A stretch of 64,000 bases of DNA from Streptomyces seoulensis (GTDB taxonomy: Bacteria > Actinomycetota > Actinomycetes > Streptomycetales > Streptomycetaceae). This document shows positions 54,403 to 63,793 of the stretch, piece by piece (position 1 is the stretch's first letter; the number at the start of each line of letters is the position of its first letter). Below the pieces are notes generated by a model, which did not search any database, was not told the DNA's origin, and was given only the letters and a program-made list of their open reading frames with translations. Location of the stretch: NCBI RefSeq assembly GCF_022846655.1, contig NZ_AP025667.1, forward strand, positions 4,253,001 to 4,317,000. The letters are read 5' to 3'. The translations under genes and the position numbers were made by a program.

Positions 54403-56229
54403 TTGCGCGAGTTCATCGACCCTGTGACGGAGACCGAGCCACCTGTCGGCGGTCTGGCCGACGCCGTCTTCGACAACGCGCGCACCGACCCCCAGCACAT
54501 CGCCCTCGGCCGCAAGGACGATCATGGGCAGTGGCGGGACGTGACCGCCGCCGAGTTCCGGGACGAGGTCGTCGCCCTCGCCAAGGGTCTGCTCGCCCAG
54601 GGTGTCCGCTTCGGTGACCGGGTCGCCATCATGTCCCGCACCCGCTACGAGTGGACCCTGTTCGACTTCGCGCTGTGGACGATCGGTGCCCAGGTGGTGC
54701 CGATCTACCCGACCTCCTCCGCCGAGCAGTGCTTCTGGATGCTGCACGACGCCGAGGTCACCTCCGCCGTGGTGGAGCACGAGGACCACGCGATGACGAT
54801 CGCCACCGTCATCGGCCGGCTCCCCCGGCTGCGGCAGTTGTGGCAGTTGGACGCCAACTGCGTACGGGAGCTGTACGACGCCGGGGCGCATCTGGACGAC
54901 GAGGTGGTGCACCGGCACCGCAAGGCGGTCACCCCGGACTCGACCGCCACCGTCATCTACACCTCGGGCACCACGGGCCGCCCCAAGGGCTGTGTGCTCT
55001 CGCACGGCAACTTCATGTTCGAGGCGGACGCGGTGATCCGGCGCTGGGAGTCGGTGTTCCACTCCAAGAAGGGCGACCAGGCGTCCACGCTGCTGTTCCT
55101 GCCGCTGGCCCATGTCTTCGGCCGCATGGTGGAGGTCGCCGCGCTCAGAGGCCGGGTCCGCTTCGGCCACCAGCCGCAGTTGCACGCGGCCGCCCTGCTG
55201 CCGGACCTGGCGGCGTTCCGGCCGACGTTCATCCTGGCGGTGCCGTACATCTTCGAGAAGGTGTTCAACTCGGCCCGGCGCAAGGCGGAGAAGGAGGGCA
55301 AGGCGACGCCCTTCGAGAAGGCGGTCGACGTGGCCGTGAAGTACGCCGACGCGCTGGAGGCCAAGGCGTGGGGGCTCGGACCGGGGCCTTCGGCGGGCCT
55401 CAGGATGCAGCACCAGTTCTTCGACAAGCTGGTGTACTCCAAGGTCCGCGCGGCGATGGGCGGCCGCATCCGCAACGCGATGTCGGGCGGCTCGGCGATG
55501 GACCGCCGTCTCGGCCTGTTCTTCGCGGGCGCGGGCGTGCAGATCTACGAGGGGTACGGCCTGACCGAGTCGACGGCCGCCGCGACCGCCAACCCGCCCG
55601 AGCGCACCCGCTACGGCACGGTCGGCCAGGCCGTCCCCGGTGTGACGGTGCACGTCGCCGAGGACGGCGAGATCTGGCTGCACGGCGGCAACGTCTTCCA
55701 GGGGTATCTGAACAACCCCAAGGCGACCGACGAGACCCTGCACGACGGCTGGCTGGCCACCGGCGACCTCGGTTCGCTGGACGAGGACGGCTATCTCACG
55801 ATCACCGGCCGCAAGAAGGAGATCCTGGTGACCTCCGGCGGCAAGAGCGTCTCCCCCGGCGTGCTGGAGGAGCGGGTGCGCGACCATCCGCTGGTCAATC
55901 AGTGCATCGTGGTCGGCAACGACCGCCCGTACATCGCGGCGCTGGTGACCCTGGACCAGGACGCGGTCGACCACTGGCTCCAGATGCGCGGCAAGCCCCG
56001 GCCGAGCCCGGCCGAGCTGGTGCGCGACGCGGATCTGGAGACGGAGGTGCGCCGGGCGGTGGTGGCCGCGAACACACTGGTCTCCCAGGCGGAGTCGATC
56101 CGCACCTTCCGCGTCCTGGCGCAGTCCTTCACCGAGGAACACGGACTGCTGACGCCGTCGCTGAAGCTGAAGCGCAAGGCGATCGAGAAGGCGTACGAGC
56201 GTGAGGTGGAAGCGCTTTACCACTCCTGA
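54403..56229 (+). CDS. Long-chain acyl-CoA synthetase (AMP-forming), FadD15-like
   Basis: A 608-residue adenylate-forming enzyme. The P-loop is YTSGTTGRPKGCVLSHGN, the A5 motif is YEGYGLTEST and the A8 region is GDLGSLDEDGYLTITGRKKE. It activates fatty acids as acyl-AMP and acyl-CoA. The TTG start at 54403 is chosen because GGAAGGGGGAG precedes it and MREFIDPV is the usual N-terminus; the frame is open for 81 more codons upstream. Confidence 0.93.
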   Translation: MREFIDPVTETEPPVGGLADAVFDNARTDPQHIALGRKDDHGQWRDVTAAEFRDEVVALAKGLLAQGVRFGDRVAIMSRTRYEWTLFDFALWTIGAQVVPIYPTSSAEQCFWMLHDAEVTSAVVEHEDHAMTIATVIGRLPRLRQLWQLDANCVRELYDAGAHLDDEVVHRHRKAVTPDSTATVIYTSGTTGRPKGCVLSHGNFMFEADAVIRRWESVFHSKKGDQASTLLFLPLAHVFGRMVEVAALRGRVRFGHQPQLHAAALLPDLAAFRPTFILAVPYIFEKVFNSARRKAEKEGKATPFEKAVDVAVKYADALEAKAWGLGPGPSAGLRMQHQFFDKLVYSKVRAAMGGRIRNAMSGGSAMDRRLGLFFAGAGVQIYEGYGLTESTAAATANPPERTRYGTVGQAVPGVTVHVAEDGEIWLHGGNVFQGYLNNPKATDETLHDGWLATGDLGSLDEDGYLTITGRKKEILVTSGGKSVSPGVLEERVRDHPLVNQCIVVGNDRPYIAALVTLDQDAVDHWLQMRGKPRPSPAELVRDADLETEVRRAVVAANTLVSQAESIRTFRVLAQSFTEEHGLLTPSLKLKRKAIEKAYEREVEALYHS

Positions 56230-56311
56230 CCGGCAGGTCAGGAATGCATCCCGGCGCTTGATCGTTGACGATGGGTGTAGCACCTGTCCACAACCGAAGG
56301 ATCATGAGCCC

Positions 56312-57148
56312 GTGAGCAGCAAGGTCCCCCCGATCATCCTCAACAACGGTGTCGAGATGCCCCAGCTCGGCTTCGGCGTCTGGCAGGTCCCGGACGACGA
56401 GGCGGAGCGCGCGGTCGCCACGGCGCTGGAGACCGGGTACCGCAGCATCGACACCGCGGCGATCTACGGCAACGAAGAGGGCACCGGCAAGGCCATCGCC
56501 GCCTCCGGACTCCCTCGGGAAGACCTCTTCGTCACCACCAAGCTCTGGAACAGCGACCAGGGGTACGACTCCACCCTGCGCGCCTTCGACACCTCGCTGG
56601 AGAAGCTCGGTCTCGACCACCTCGACCTCTATCTGATCCACTGGCCGCTGCCGGCGCGGGACAACTACCTCGACACGTACAAGGCGTTCGAGAAGCTGTA
56701 CTCCGACGGCCGTGTCCGCGCGATCGGCGTGTCCAACTTCCTGCCCGAGCACCTCCAGCGGCTGATCGCGGAGACGTCGATCGTCCCGGCGGTGAACCAG
56801 ATCGAGCTGCACCCGCAGCTCCAACAGCGCGCGGCGCGGGAGTTCGACGCGGAGCAGGGCATCGCCACCGAGGCGTGGTCGCCGCTCGGCCAGGGCAAGG
56901 GCCTGCTGGAGGTCCCGGCGATCGTGGCCATCGCCCAGAAGCACGGGCGTACGCCGGCGCAGGTCGTGCTGCGCTGGCACATCCAGCTCGGCAACATCGT
57001 CATCCCGAAGTCCGTGACGCCGTCGCGGATCAAGGAGAACATCGAGGTGTTCGACTTCAGCCTGGACGACGAGGACCTCGCCGCCATCAGCGCGCTGAAC
57101 GAGGACAAGCGGCTGGGTCCCGACCCGGCCACGTTCGACATGGTCTGA
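56312..57148 (+). CDS. Aldo/keto reductase
   Basis: A 278-residue NADPH-dependent reductase. The Asp-Tyr-Lys-His tetrad is visible in YRSIDTAAIYGNE, FVTTKLWN and LYLIHWPLP. The cofactor signature is IPKSVTPSRIKENIEVF. It probably reduces 2,5-diketo-gluconate-like or methylglyoxal-like carbonyls. It starts at GTG 56312 after a weak site (CGAAGGATC) and is followed by a hairpin. Confidence 0.93.
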   Translation: MSSKVPPIILNNGVEMPQLGFGVWQVPDDEAERAVATALETGYRSIDTAAIYGNEEGTGKAIAASGLPREDLFVTTKLWNSDQGYDSTLRAFDTSLEKLGLDHLDLYLIHWPLPARDNYLDTYKAFEKLYSDGRVRAIGVSNFLPEHLQRLIAETSIVPAVNQIELHPQLQQRAAREFDAEQGIATEAWSPLGQGKGLLEVPAIVAIAQKHGRTPAQVVLRWHIQLGNIVIPKSVTPSRIKENIEVFDFSLDDEDLAAISALNEDKRLGPDPATFDMV

Positions 57149-57160
57149 CACCCCGTACGC

Positions 57161-57205
57161 CACAGGGTCGTCCACCCCCGTCAGAAGGGGTCGGGCGGCC
57201 CTGTG
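57161..57205 (+). terminator. Hairpin after the aldo/keto reductase
   Basis: CACAGGGTCGTCC and GGGCGGCCCTGTG form a long stem extended by CCCC/GGGG, with two GT wobbles and one bulge, around a short loop. It starts 13 bases after the stop codon. It covers the alternative GTG start (57203) of the next gene, arguing against that start. Confidence 0.7.
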
Positions 57206-57244
57206 CGCTACGCCGAGCTTCGCCGACCGAAGGGCCACCGCGCC

Positions 57245-57934
57245 GTGCGTCTTCGTCCACTGGGTCTCGCCACCGCCGCCGGGACCGTCCTGCTCGCCGC
57301 CGCGGCCCTGGCCGCCGCCTACGGGGACTCGCCGAAGCGGGCGCGGGAGGGGACGGTGAGCGCGGCCGACCTGCTGGCGAAGGTGAGGTCGTGCGACCGG
57401 ATCTCCGACGGTCTGTACCGCACCGACGCGGAAAGCGCCGCGACGATCCCGGTGTGCGGGCTGAAGGGCGCGGTGTTCTGGAAGGCGGACATGGACGTGG
57501 ACTGCGACGGGCTGCGCACGGAGCACTGCAACGAGGACCGAGACCCCTGGTACCAGGACGACACCGCCTTCCACCAGTCGGACGGCAGGCCCCTGCGCGC
57601 GGACACGCTGCCCTACGTGGTGGTGCCGGGCAAGAGCGCCCTGTGGGATCACGCGGCGGCCGGGATCGAGGGCGGCGGTGTGGTCGCCGTCGTCCACGGC
57701 GACCAGGTGGAGTACGCGGTCGTCGGGGACACCGGCCCGAAGGAGATCATCGGCGAGGCGTCGTACGCCACCGCCGAGGCGCTCGGCATCGACCCGGACC
57801 CGGCGACCGGGGGCGCCGAGTCCGGGGTGACGTACATCCTGTTCAAGGACTCCCTGGTCTCCCCCGTAGAGAGCCACGGCGCCGCGGTCGCCCTCGGGGA
57901 CCGGCTGGCCCGGGAGTTCCTCGCCGGGAACTGA
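57245..57934 (+). CDS. Secreted GH75 chitosanase
   Basis: A 229-residue protein beginning MRLRPLGLATAAGTVLLA, a signal peptide with cleavage near AAAYG. The catalytic centre of family 75 is visible in VFWKADMDVDCDGLRT, followed by DPWYQDDTAFHQ and LPYVVVPG. It hydrolyses chitosan outside the cell. GTG 57245 follows GAAGGG; an upstream GTG (57203) lies within a terminator. It converges with the methyltransferase gene. Confidence 0.9.
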   Translation: MRLRPLGLATAAGTVLLAAAALAAAYGDSPKRAREGTVSAADLLAKVRSCDRISDGLYRTDAESAATIPVCGLKGAVFWKADMDVDCDGLRTEHCNEDRDPWYQDDTAFHQSDGRPLRADTLPYVVVPGKSALWDHAAAGIEGGGVVAVVHGDQVEYAVVGDTGPKEIIGEASYATAEALGIDPDPATGGAESGVTYILFKDSLVSPVESHGAAVALGDRLAREFLAGN

Positions 57935-57949
57935 CCCGGCCGACCCGGC

Positions 57950-58867
57950 TCAGACGGGGCGTACCGCCGTGTAGACCGTGTACGCGTCCAGCACGAACAG
58001 GTCGGTCCGCTGGTGCACGCCCGCCGGGTCGGCGGGGTCGAGGAGGCGGTCCAGGGTGGCTCGGTCCTCGGCGTCCAGGGCGTCGCCGAGGCCGTCGCGC
58101 AGCCGGGTGAAGTAGGCGGCGGCGTAGCCGCGGGCCGCTTCGTCGGCCGGGGCGGGCAGGTCCAGCAGGAAGGTGCGCGTGCGGGTGGGCTTGAGGCCGG
58201 CCGCGGTGAGCAGGGCGGGCCAGTCCTCGGTCTCGGTGACCGCGCCGGGCAGTTCGGCCCGCATCCGGCTGAACCACTCCTCCTCGACCGCGTTCAGCCG
58301 GGACTGGAGGCCGGGGCGGCCGATGCCGATGTCGCGGGGCAGGTAGCGGGCGGGAAGTCCGCCTTCGAGGAGGGCGAGGGTGCCGCCGGGGGCGATCCGC
58401 TGCGCGAACGCGGCGAGCCCGGCTCGCTGGTCACCGAGGTGGTGCAGGCTGCGGCTGGCCCACAGCAGGTCGGCCGGTCGGTCCAACTCATCCAGTGCTT
58501 CGGGGAGTTCGCCGGTGACGGTGGTGAAGCGGCCGGCCACGCCGAGGCGTTCGGCGCGCTCGCGAGCCCGCTCCAGCAGGGGTCCGCTGCCGTCCACGGC
58601 GGCCACGCGCGCGCCGGGGAACTCCTCGGCGAACAGGCAGGCGACGACGCCGGGTCCGCTGCCCGCGTCCACGATCAGCCCCGGCTCGGGACTCTCCTCG
58701 GCCAGCCAGCCCATCGCCTCGCGGTACAGCGGCGCGAGCAGCTCCGCCTGGGACTCCAGCACCGGGCCCATCTCGGCCCAGTCGATGTCGGTCTCGTGTC
58801 CGTGCGCGTGTCCGTGCGTCTGTCCGTGCGCGTGCCCGGTGGGTGCGTGGTGGTGGTCGTGCGCCAT
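57950..58867 (-). CDS. SAM-dependent methyltransferase with a His-rich N-terminus
   Basis: A 305-residue class I methyltransferase: LIVDAGSGPGVVACLFAEEF is the SAM site and VAAVDGSGPLLERARE the acidic strand. Before the fold the first 26 residues read MAHDHHHAP and then HGQTHGHAHGHE, with nine His in 24 residues, which suggests divalent-metal binding. The substrate is unknown. The neighbour upstream is a second methyltransferase. Confidence 0.9.
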   Translation of the reverse strand: MAHDHHHAPTGHAHGQTHGHAHGHETDIDWAEMGPVLESQAELLAPLYREAMGWLAEESPEPGLIVDAGSGPGVVACLFAEEFPGARVAAVDGSGPLLERARERAERLGVAGRFTTVTGELPEALDELDRPADLLWASRSLHHLGDQRAGLAAFAQRIAPGGTLALLEGGLPARYLPRDIGIGRPGLQSRLNAVEEEWFSRMRAELPGAVTETEDWPALLTAAGLKPTRTRTFLLDLPAPADEAARGYAAAYFTRLRDGLGDALDAEDRATLDRLLDPADPAGVHQRTDLFVLDAYTVYTAVRPV

Positions 58868-58982
58868 GCTGGTCAGCCTCTCTTCCCCGGCTCTGCTCCG
58901 GCTGCGCCCAGCGTGCGACGGCGCGGTGTCCGGCGGCAAGCTCTGTTGCCGGTACGGCAAACGGGGGACGGTTCGGCACCGG

Positions 58983-59759
58983 TCACCCGGACCGGCGGTA
59001 GGCGTGCACGGTGAAGACGGGGTCGGCGCGGGGGCGGTCCTGGTCGGGCAGCCGGGCCAGGCGGGCGGCGAACTCCTCGGTGCGGGGTTCGCCTGGCGGC
59101 AGCAGGGTGAACCAGCCGCGCCGCAGGTCGGTGACGGTCCGGCGCGGGCTGCGGCCCTGGCCGACGCCGGTGAAGCGGGCCAGACCGGTCCGGACGAGCC
59201 CGGCCTCGGCGGCGTACGCGTCCACCAGGGCGGGGTCGTCGGAGGCGGGGCGCCTGGGGCGCGGGCCGAGCACGGCGTCGATGTCGCTGCCCACGTCGTG
59301 CGCCTTCGCCTTGTCGACGGTGGTGACGTAGGTGCCGCCCGGCCGCAGCACCCGCGCGGACTCGGCGATCACGGCACGCAGGTCGGCCGGGTCGTCCAGC
59401 AGGTGCAGCAGCCAGACGCTGGTGACGGCGTCGAACGTGCCGTCCGCGAAGGGCAGTCGACGGCTGTCGGCACGCATCACGCAGCCGGGCAGCCGGGCGG
59501 ATGCCCGCCTGGCCATGGCGGAGGTGAGGTCCACCCCGGTGACCCGCAGCGCGGGCCGCGCCCCGGCCAGCAGGCGGGTGACGATGCCGGTGCCGCAGCC
59601 GTTGTCCAGCAGGCGGCCTTCGTGGTCCGGGATCAGCCCGAGGACGGCGTCGGCGGCGGCGCGGGCACGGGGCTCGCCGCCACGGAGCTTGTCGTAGGAC
59701 TCGGCTTCTTTGTCGTAGTCGAGCACAGACTTCAATGTGCCCACGCTCGCAGCTGCCAT
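58983..59759 (-). CDS. Class I SAM-dependent methyltransferase (UbiE/MenG-like fold)
   Basis: A 258-residue enzyme. The SAM motif is LLDNGCGTGIVTRLLAGA, the acidic residue is in RVTGVDLTSAM and the post-I motif is DAVTSVWLLHLLDDP. It starts MAAASVGTLKSVLDYDKEAE after AAGGGAC. It lies 22 bases from the TetR gene upstream in the same direction, so they may be co-transcribed. The substrate is unknown. Confidence 0.9.
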   Translation of the reverse strand: MAAASVGTLKSVLDYDKEAESYDKLRGGEPRARAAADAVLGLIPDHEGRLLDNGCGTGIVTRLLAGARPALRVTGVDLTSAMARRASARLPGCVMRADSRRLPFADGTFDAVTSVWLLHLLDDPADLRAVIAESARVLRPGGTYVTTVDKAKAHDVGSDIDAVLGPRPRRPASDDPALVDAYAAEAGLVRTGLARFTGVGQGRSPRRTVTDLRRGWFTLLPPGEPRTEEFAARLARLPDQDRPRADPVFTVHAYRRSG

Positions 59760-59781
59760 GTCCCTTGATTTCAGGGGGAGT

Positions 59782-60531
59782 TCACCCTCCTTGAGGGCGA
59801 TGGCCCGCCCCGGACCAGTCGGTGTCCAGCCCGTCGACCAGGCGGTCGAGGAAGCGGGTGAAGGTGGCTTCGGGGTCGGTGGGACGGCGGGGAGCACAGA
59901 GGGCTTCGGCGAGTTCCGGGTGGTCGCCGTCCTGGGCGACCGCGGCGAGGTAACGGGCCTCGGCGGCGGCGCGTCCGGGCGAGCGGACGGCCGCGGCCTG
60001 GGCGAGTTCATGGGTGACGTGCCCGGCGACGAAGGCGGTGAGCTGGGCGAAGATCTCCAGCCGGGCGGCGCCGTCGAGTCCGCAGGGACGCAGCGCGGTC
60101 AGGGCGTGTTCGAGGAAGGCCAGGACGTTCGGGCCGGGGGTGCGGTGGGCGGCCAGGGCGGCGGGGAGCCAGGGGTGGCGCAGCATGTGGCCGCGCTGGA
60201 GGCGGGCGACGGTCTTCAGGTCGGCCCGCCAGTCGCCGGTGAGCGGGCCGGTGGCCGGCAGTTCGGCGCTGACGTGGTCGATCATCAGCTCCAGTAGCGT
60301 CTCCTTGTCGGGGGCGTAGCTGTAGAGCGACATGACCCCGGCCCCGACCGCGGCCGCGACCCGGCGCATGCTGACCGCGTCGAGCCCTTCCGCATCCGCC
60401 AGGGCGACGGCCGCCACCGTGATCGCCTCGCGGCTGAAGGAGGGCCTGCGGCCCTTGCGGGGCTCTGCCGGGCGCAGCCAGAGCCGCTCGGGGTCGACGC
60501 CCGCGGCGCCGGTTCCCTCGTCCTGTGCCAC
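59782..60531 (-). CDS. TetR-family transcriptional regulator
   Basis: A 249-residue regulator starting MAQDEGTGAAGVDPERLWLR. The HTH region is ALADAEGLDAVSMRRVAAAV then GAGVMSLYSYAPDKETLLEL. The C-terminal domain resembles TetR_C_1 (tetracycline-type). It is divergent from the CocE-like hydrolase, and a palindrome lies between them, so it most likely represses that gene and perhaps the methyltransferase downstream. Confidence 0.92.
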   Translation of the reverse strand: MAQDEGTGAAGVDPERLWLRPAEPRKGRRPSFSREAITVAAVALADAEGLDAVSMRRVAAAVGAGVMSLYSYAPDKETLLELMIDHVSAELPATGPLTGDWRADLKTVARLQRGHMLRHPWLPAALAAHRTPGPNVLAFLEHALTALRPCGLDGAARLEIFAQLTAFVAGHVTHELAQAAAVRSPGRAAAEARYLAAVAQDGDHPELAEALCAPRRPTDPEATFTRFLDRLVDGLDTDWSGAGHRPQGG

Positions 60532-60603
60532 GCTCCACCGCTCCTTCTCCCCGGCCTGTCGGCGACCGGCCCTTGCCAAGGTCATCCAAGCATCCCCTAT
60601 TCT

Positions 60604-60616
60604 CGTACACCGTACG
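60604..60616. promoter_or_regulatory. TetR operator candidate
   Basis: CGTAC-ACC-GTACG is a perfect 5-3-5 palindrome flanked by TTCT and GAAT, 18 bases before the hydrolase ATG and 73 bases before the TetR start. It is well placed to block transcription of both genes. Confidence 0.6.
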
Positions 60617-60633
60617 GAATACAGGAGGGGATC

Positions 60634-62286
60634 ATGTCGTTCCGAAAGCCGCCGCTGTCCGCACGCCTGATGCGCAAGACGTTCCGGGGCCTTGCGGCGA
60701 AGCGGTACGAGGTCGGCTGGGAGCCGGGGCTCGCGGTGCCCGGGGCCGACGGCGGCACACTGCTCACCGACCACTACTTCCCGCGCGCCGGGGGCGACTT
60801 CCCCACCCTGCTGGTCCGCTCGCCCTACGGCCGGGGCCTGCCGTGGTCCCCGATGTACGGCCTCCTCTTCGCGGAACAGGGCTTCCATGTGGTCCTGCAG
60901 AGCTGCCGGGGCACCGGCGGCTCCAGGGGCGCGTTCGACCTGTGGCGCCACGAGGCCGCCGACGGCCGGGCCACCGTGGCCTGGCTGCGTGAACAGCCCT
61001 GGTTCGACGGCACGCTGGGCACCGTCGGCCCCAGCTACCTGGGCTATGTGCAGTGGGCCCTCGCCCTGGACCCGCCGCCGGAGCTGAAGGCGATGGTGGT
61101 GCAGGTGGGGCTGCACGACCCGTACGCCCTCTTCCACGCGGGCGGCGCGCTGCGCCTGGAGAACGCGCTCACGGTCGGCCTGGGCATGACCTACCAGCAC
61201 CAGGGGGTCGCGCCCTTCGCACGGGCCGCCCTGCGCCTGCGGCGCCACCTGCGCGCCGTCACCATGGCCCGGCCGCTGCGCGGTGCGCACGCATCCGCGC
61301 TCGGAGCCGAAGTGCCCTGGCTGGACGAGGTCATGGCCCACCCGGACGCCGAGGACCCCTACTGGGACGGCGCGTCGGCGGCACCGTCGGAACGGCACCG
61401 CGTCCCCACCGGTCTGATCACCGGGTGGCACGACGCGCTGGCCGACCAGACCATCGAGCAGTACGCGCGGCTGCGCCGGGCCGGGTGCGAGACCGCGCTG
61501 CTCGTCGGCCCCTGGACCCACACCTCCGCCCTCCAGCAGGGCTGGCCCGAGGTGTTCGCGGAGACCCTCGCCTGGCTCCGCGCCCACCTGTGCGCCGACC
61601 CCACCGCACTGCGTCCCACAGTGGTGCGCGTGCACATGGGTGGCGAGAACACCTGGCGGGACCTGGACGACTGGCCACCGGCCACGGAAGCCACCTCCTG
61701 GTACCCCACCGGCGACGGCCGCCTCACCCGGCGGGCCCCCACCGACTCCGCCCCGCCGGCCACGTTCCGCCACGACCCGGAGGACCCCACCCCGGCCCTG
61801 GGCGGCCCCCTGCTCTCCCCCGGCGCCGGGCCGCGCGACAACCGCCCGCTGGAAGCCCGTGGCGACGTCGTGACGTTCACCGGTCCCCCGCTGACCGAGC
61901 CGCTCGACGTCGTCGGCCCGGTGACCGCGGACCTGACCCTCTCCGCCGACACCGGTCACACCGACGTCTTCACCCGCCTGTGCGACGTGGACCCCGAAGG
62001 GCGCTCCGTCAATGTCTGCGACGGACTGGGTACCCTCACGGCATCCCCGCACGCCCCGGCGCGGATCACCGTCCCGATGAGCGCCATCGCCCACCGCTTC
62101 GCCCCCGGCCACCGCGTCCGCTGGCAGATCAGCGCGGGCGCCCACCCCCGCTTCGCCCGCAACCCCGGCACCGGCGAACCCCGGGCGGACACCACCGTTT
62201 TCCGCCCCATACGCCTCACCCTGCACGGCGACTCCTCCCTGAACCTGCCCGACTCGGCCAACTCGGGCCCCAGGTTGGCCGGTTGA
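60634..62286 (+). CDS. CocE/NonD-family hydrolase (X-Pro peptidase-like)
   Basis: A 550-residue alpha/beta hydrolase. The nucleophile Ser is in TVGPSYLGYVQWALA, and the catalytic His lies near VGPWTHTSALQQGW. A C-terminal jelly-roll domain (PepX_C) covers about residues 310-545. Relatives cleave cocaine esters or X-Pro dipeptides. There is no signal peptide, so it is cytoplasmic. The ATG follows CAGGAGGGG. It is controlled by the divergent TetR gene. Confidence 0.92.
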   Translation: MSFRKPPLSARLMRKTFRGLAAKRYEVGWEPGLAVPGADGGTLLTDHYFPRAGGDFPTLLVRSPYGRGLPWSPMYGLLFAEQGFHVVLQSCRGTGGSRGAFDLWRHEAADGRATVAWLREQPWFDGTLGTVGPSYLGYVQWALALDPPPELKAMVVQVGLHDPYALFHAGGALRLENALTVGLGMTYQHQGVAPFARAALRLRRHLRAVTMARPLRGAHASALGAEVPWLDEVMAHPDAEDPYWDGASAAPSERHRVPTGLITGWHDALADQTIEQYARLRRAGCETALLVGPWTHTSALQQGWPEVFAETLAWLRAHLCADPTALRPTVVRVHMGGENTWRDLDDWPPATEATSWYPTGDGRLTRRAPTDSAPPATFRHDPEDPTPALGGPLLSPGAGPRDNRPLEARGDVVTFTGPPLTEPLDVVGPVTADLTLSADTGHTDVFTRLCDVDPEGRSVNVCDGLGTLTASPHAPARITVPMSAIAHRFAPGHRVRWQISAGAHPRFARNPGTGEPRADTTVFRPIRLTLHGDSSLNLPDSANSGPRLAG

Positions 62287-62355
62287 TCCCCCGTGTGCGG
62301 GCGGCCCGTGCGTGGCACACTGCCCGCAGGCTTCGGGGGGAGGGGAGGACGGGGT

Positions 62356-63219
62356 GTGAGTGAGCGGCGGACCGCTCCCACTGTGGGGCAGGTGGTGCTC
62401 GGCAGGCGGCTGCAGGAGTTGCGGGAGTCGACCGGACTGAGCCGGGACGAGGCGGCGCGCGTCCTCCGGGTGGCGTCGGCGACCGTACGGCGGATGGAGA
62501 CGGCCGAGGTCGCGCTGAAGATCCCGTACGTGCAGGCGCTGCTGGCCGCGTACGGGGTGGGCGAGGAGGAGGCCACCGCGTTCGTCGGGCTGGCCGAGGA
62601 GGCCAACAGGCCCGACTGGTGGCAGCGGTTCCACGACGTGCTGCCGGACTGGTTCAGCCTGTACGTGAGCCTGGAGGGCGCCGCCCGCCTCATCCGCTCC
62701 TACGAGCCGCACTTCATCCCCGGCCTGCTCCAGACCGAGGCGTACGCGCGGGCGGTGCTGGAGGCCGGGACGATCGGACAGCACGGCCAGGAGACGGTGG
62801 ACCGGCATGTCGCGCTGCGCCTGGAGCGACAGCAACTGCTGGAGCGGGACGACCGGCCGCACCTGTGGGTGATCATGGACGAGACGGTGCTGCGGCGCCC
62901 GGTGAGCACCCGTTCCGAGGTGATGCGCGACCAGCTCGACCATCTGCTGGAGTACGCCGAGCGGGACCGGATCACCCTCCAGCTCGCGGAGTTCGCGGCG
63001 GGCCCGCATCCGGGGACGTACGCCCCCTTCACGCTGTTCCGGTTCGCCGAACGGGAGCTGCCGGACATGGTGTTCACCGAGTATCTGACCGGCGCGCTCT
63101 ACCTCGACTCGCGCGAGGAGGTGGCCGCGCACCTGGAGGTGCTGGACCACATGACGGCGCGGGCGGCCTCCGCGCAGCGCACCCGGAAACTGCTGCGGGA
63201 GTTCCGCGAGAGCCTGTGA
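62356..63219 (+). CDS. XRE-type HTH regulator with a DUF5753 domain
   Basis: A 287-residue actinomycete regulator. The N-terminal HTH is LRESTGLSRDEAARVLRVAS then ATVRRMETAEV, and the DUF5753 half contains PDWFSLYVSLEGAARLIRSY and FIPGLLQTEAYARAV. Such proteins usually sit next to a small DUF397 gene; none is found here. GTG 62356 follows GGGGAGG. Confidence 0.92.
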   Translation: MSERRTAPTVGQVVLGRRLQELRESTGLSRDEAARVLRVASATVRRMETAEVALKIPYVQALLAAYGVGEEEATAFVGLAEEANRPDWWQRFHDVLPDWFSLYVSLEGAARLIRSYEPHFIPGLLQTEAYARAVLEAGTIGQHGQETVDRHVALRLERQQLLERDDRPHLWVIMDETVLRRPVSTRSEVMRDQLDHLLEYAERDRITLQLAEFAAGPHPGTYAPFTLFRFAERELPDMVFTEYLTGALYLDSREEVAAHLEVLDHMTARAASAQRTRKLLREFRESL

Positions 63220-63262
63220 CCCGGTGCCGCGCGCGGGGCGCGGCACCGGCGGCCCTCAGGGC

Positions 63263-63688
63263 TCAGGCCAGCTCGGCCGTGAGGCTGATGTCGGTGCCGG
63301 CCAGGGCCTGGCTGACCGGGCAGTTCTTCTTGGCGTCCTCGGCGGCCGTGCGGAAGCCGTCCGCGTCCAGGCCGGGGACCTCGCCGCGCACGGTGAGGTG
63401 GATGCCGGTGATGCCCTCGCCGGGCTGGAAGGTCACGTCGGCCTTGGTCTCCAGCCGGGTGGGAGGGGTGCCGGCGCCGGTCAGGCCGTGCGACAGGGCC
63501 ATGGAGAAGCAGCTCGAGTGAGCGGCGGCGATCAGCTCCTCGGGGCTGGTGCGGCCGTTCGCCTGCTCGGCGCGCGACGGCCACGACACCGGCTGGGAGC
63601 CGATGCCGGAGGAGTCGAACGTGACGGTGCCGCTGCCCGACAGCAGTTCGCCTTCCCAGACCGTGTGTGCGGTGCGCGTGGTAGCCAC
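63263..63688 (-). CDS. OsmC-family peroxiredoxin-like protein
   Basis: A 141-residue dimeric protein. The two redox cysteines are in AAHSSCFSMALSHGL and KKNCPVSQAL. It reduces organic hydroperoxides. It starts at GTG 63688 just downstream of AAAGGAACC. A simple stress-defence gene with no linked partners. Confidence 0.93.
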   Translation of the reverse strand: MATTRTAHTVWEGELLSGSGTVTFDSSGIGSQPVSWPSRAEQANGRTSPEELIAAAHSSCFSMALSHGLTGAGTPPTRLETKADVTFQPGEGITGIHLTVRGEVPGLDADGFRTAAEDAKKNCPVSQALAGTDISLTAELA

Positions 63689-63793
63689 GGTGGTTCCTTT
63701 CGCGGATGTTCTCGTGTTCCGGGTCCTTGTGCCCCCGTACCCCCCATCCGATCACATCCGGGGTCACGGCACGGTGAGGACCGGCCCGCGTAC

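Noticed and set aside
57203..57244. Alternative GTG start of the chitosanase gene
   Set aside because: It lies inside the hairpin that ends the preceding gene, and the signal peptide begins naturally at 57245.
60532..63246. Very long minus-strand open frame upstream of the TetR gene, running through the hydrolase and HTH genes
   Set aside because: It is the antisense shadow of GC-rich coding DNA. The TetR fold begins only near 60531 and the upstream residues are low-complexity with no domain.
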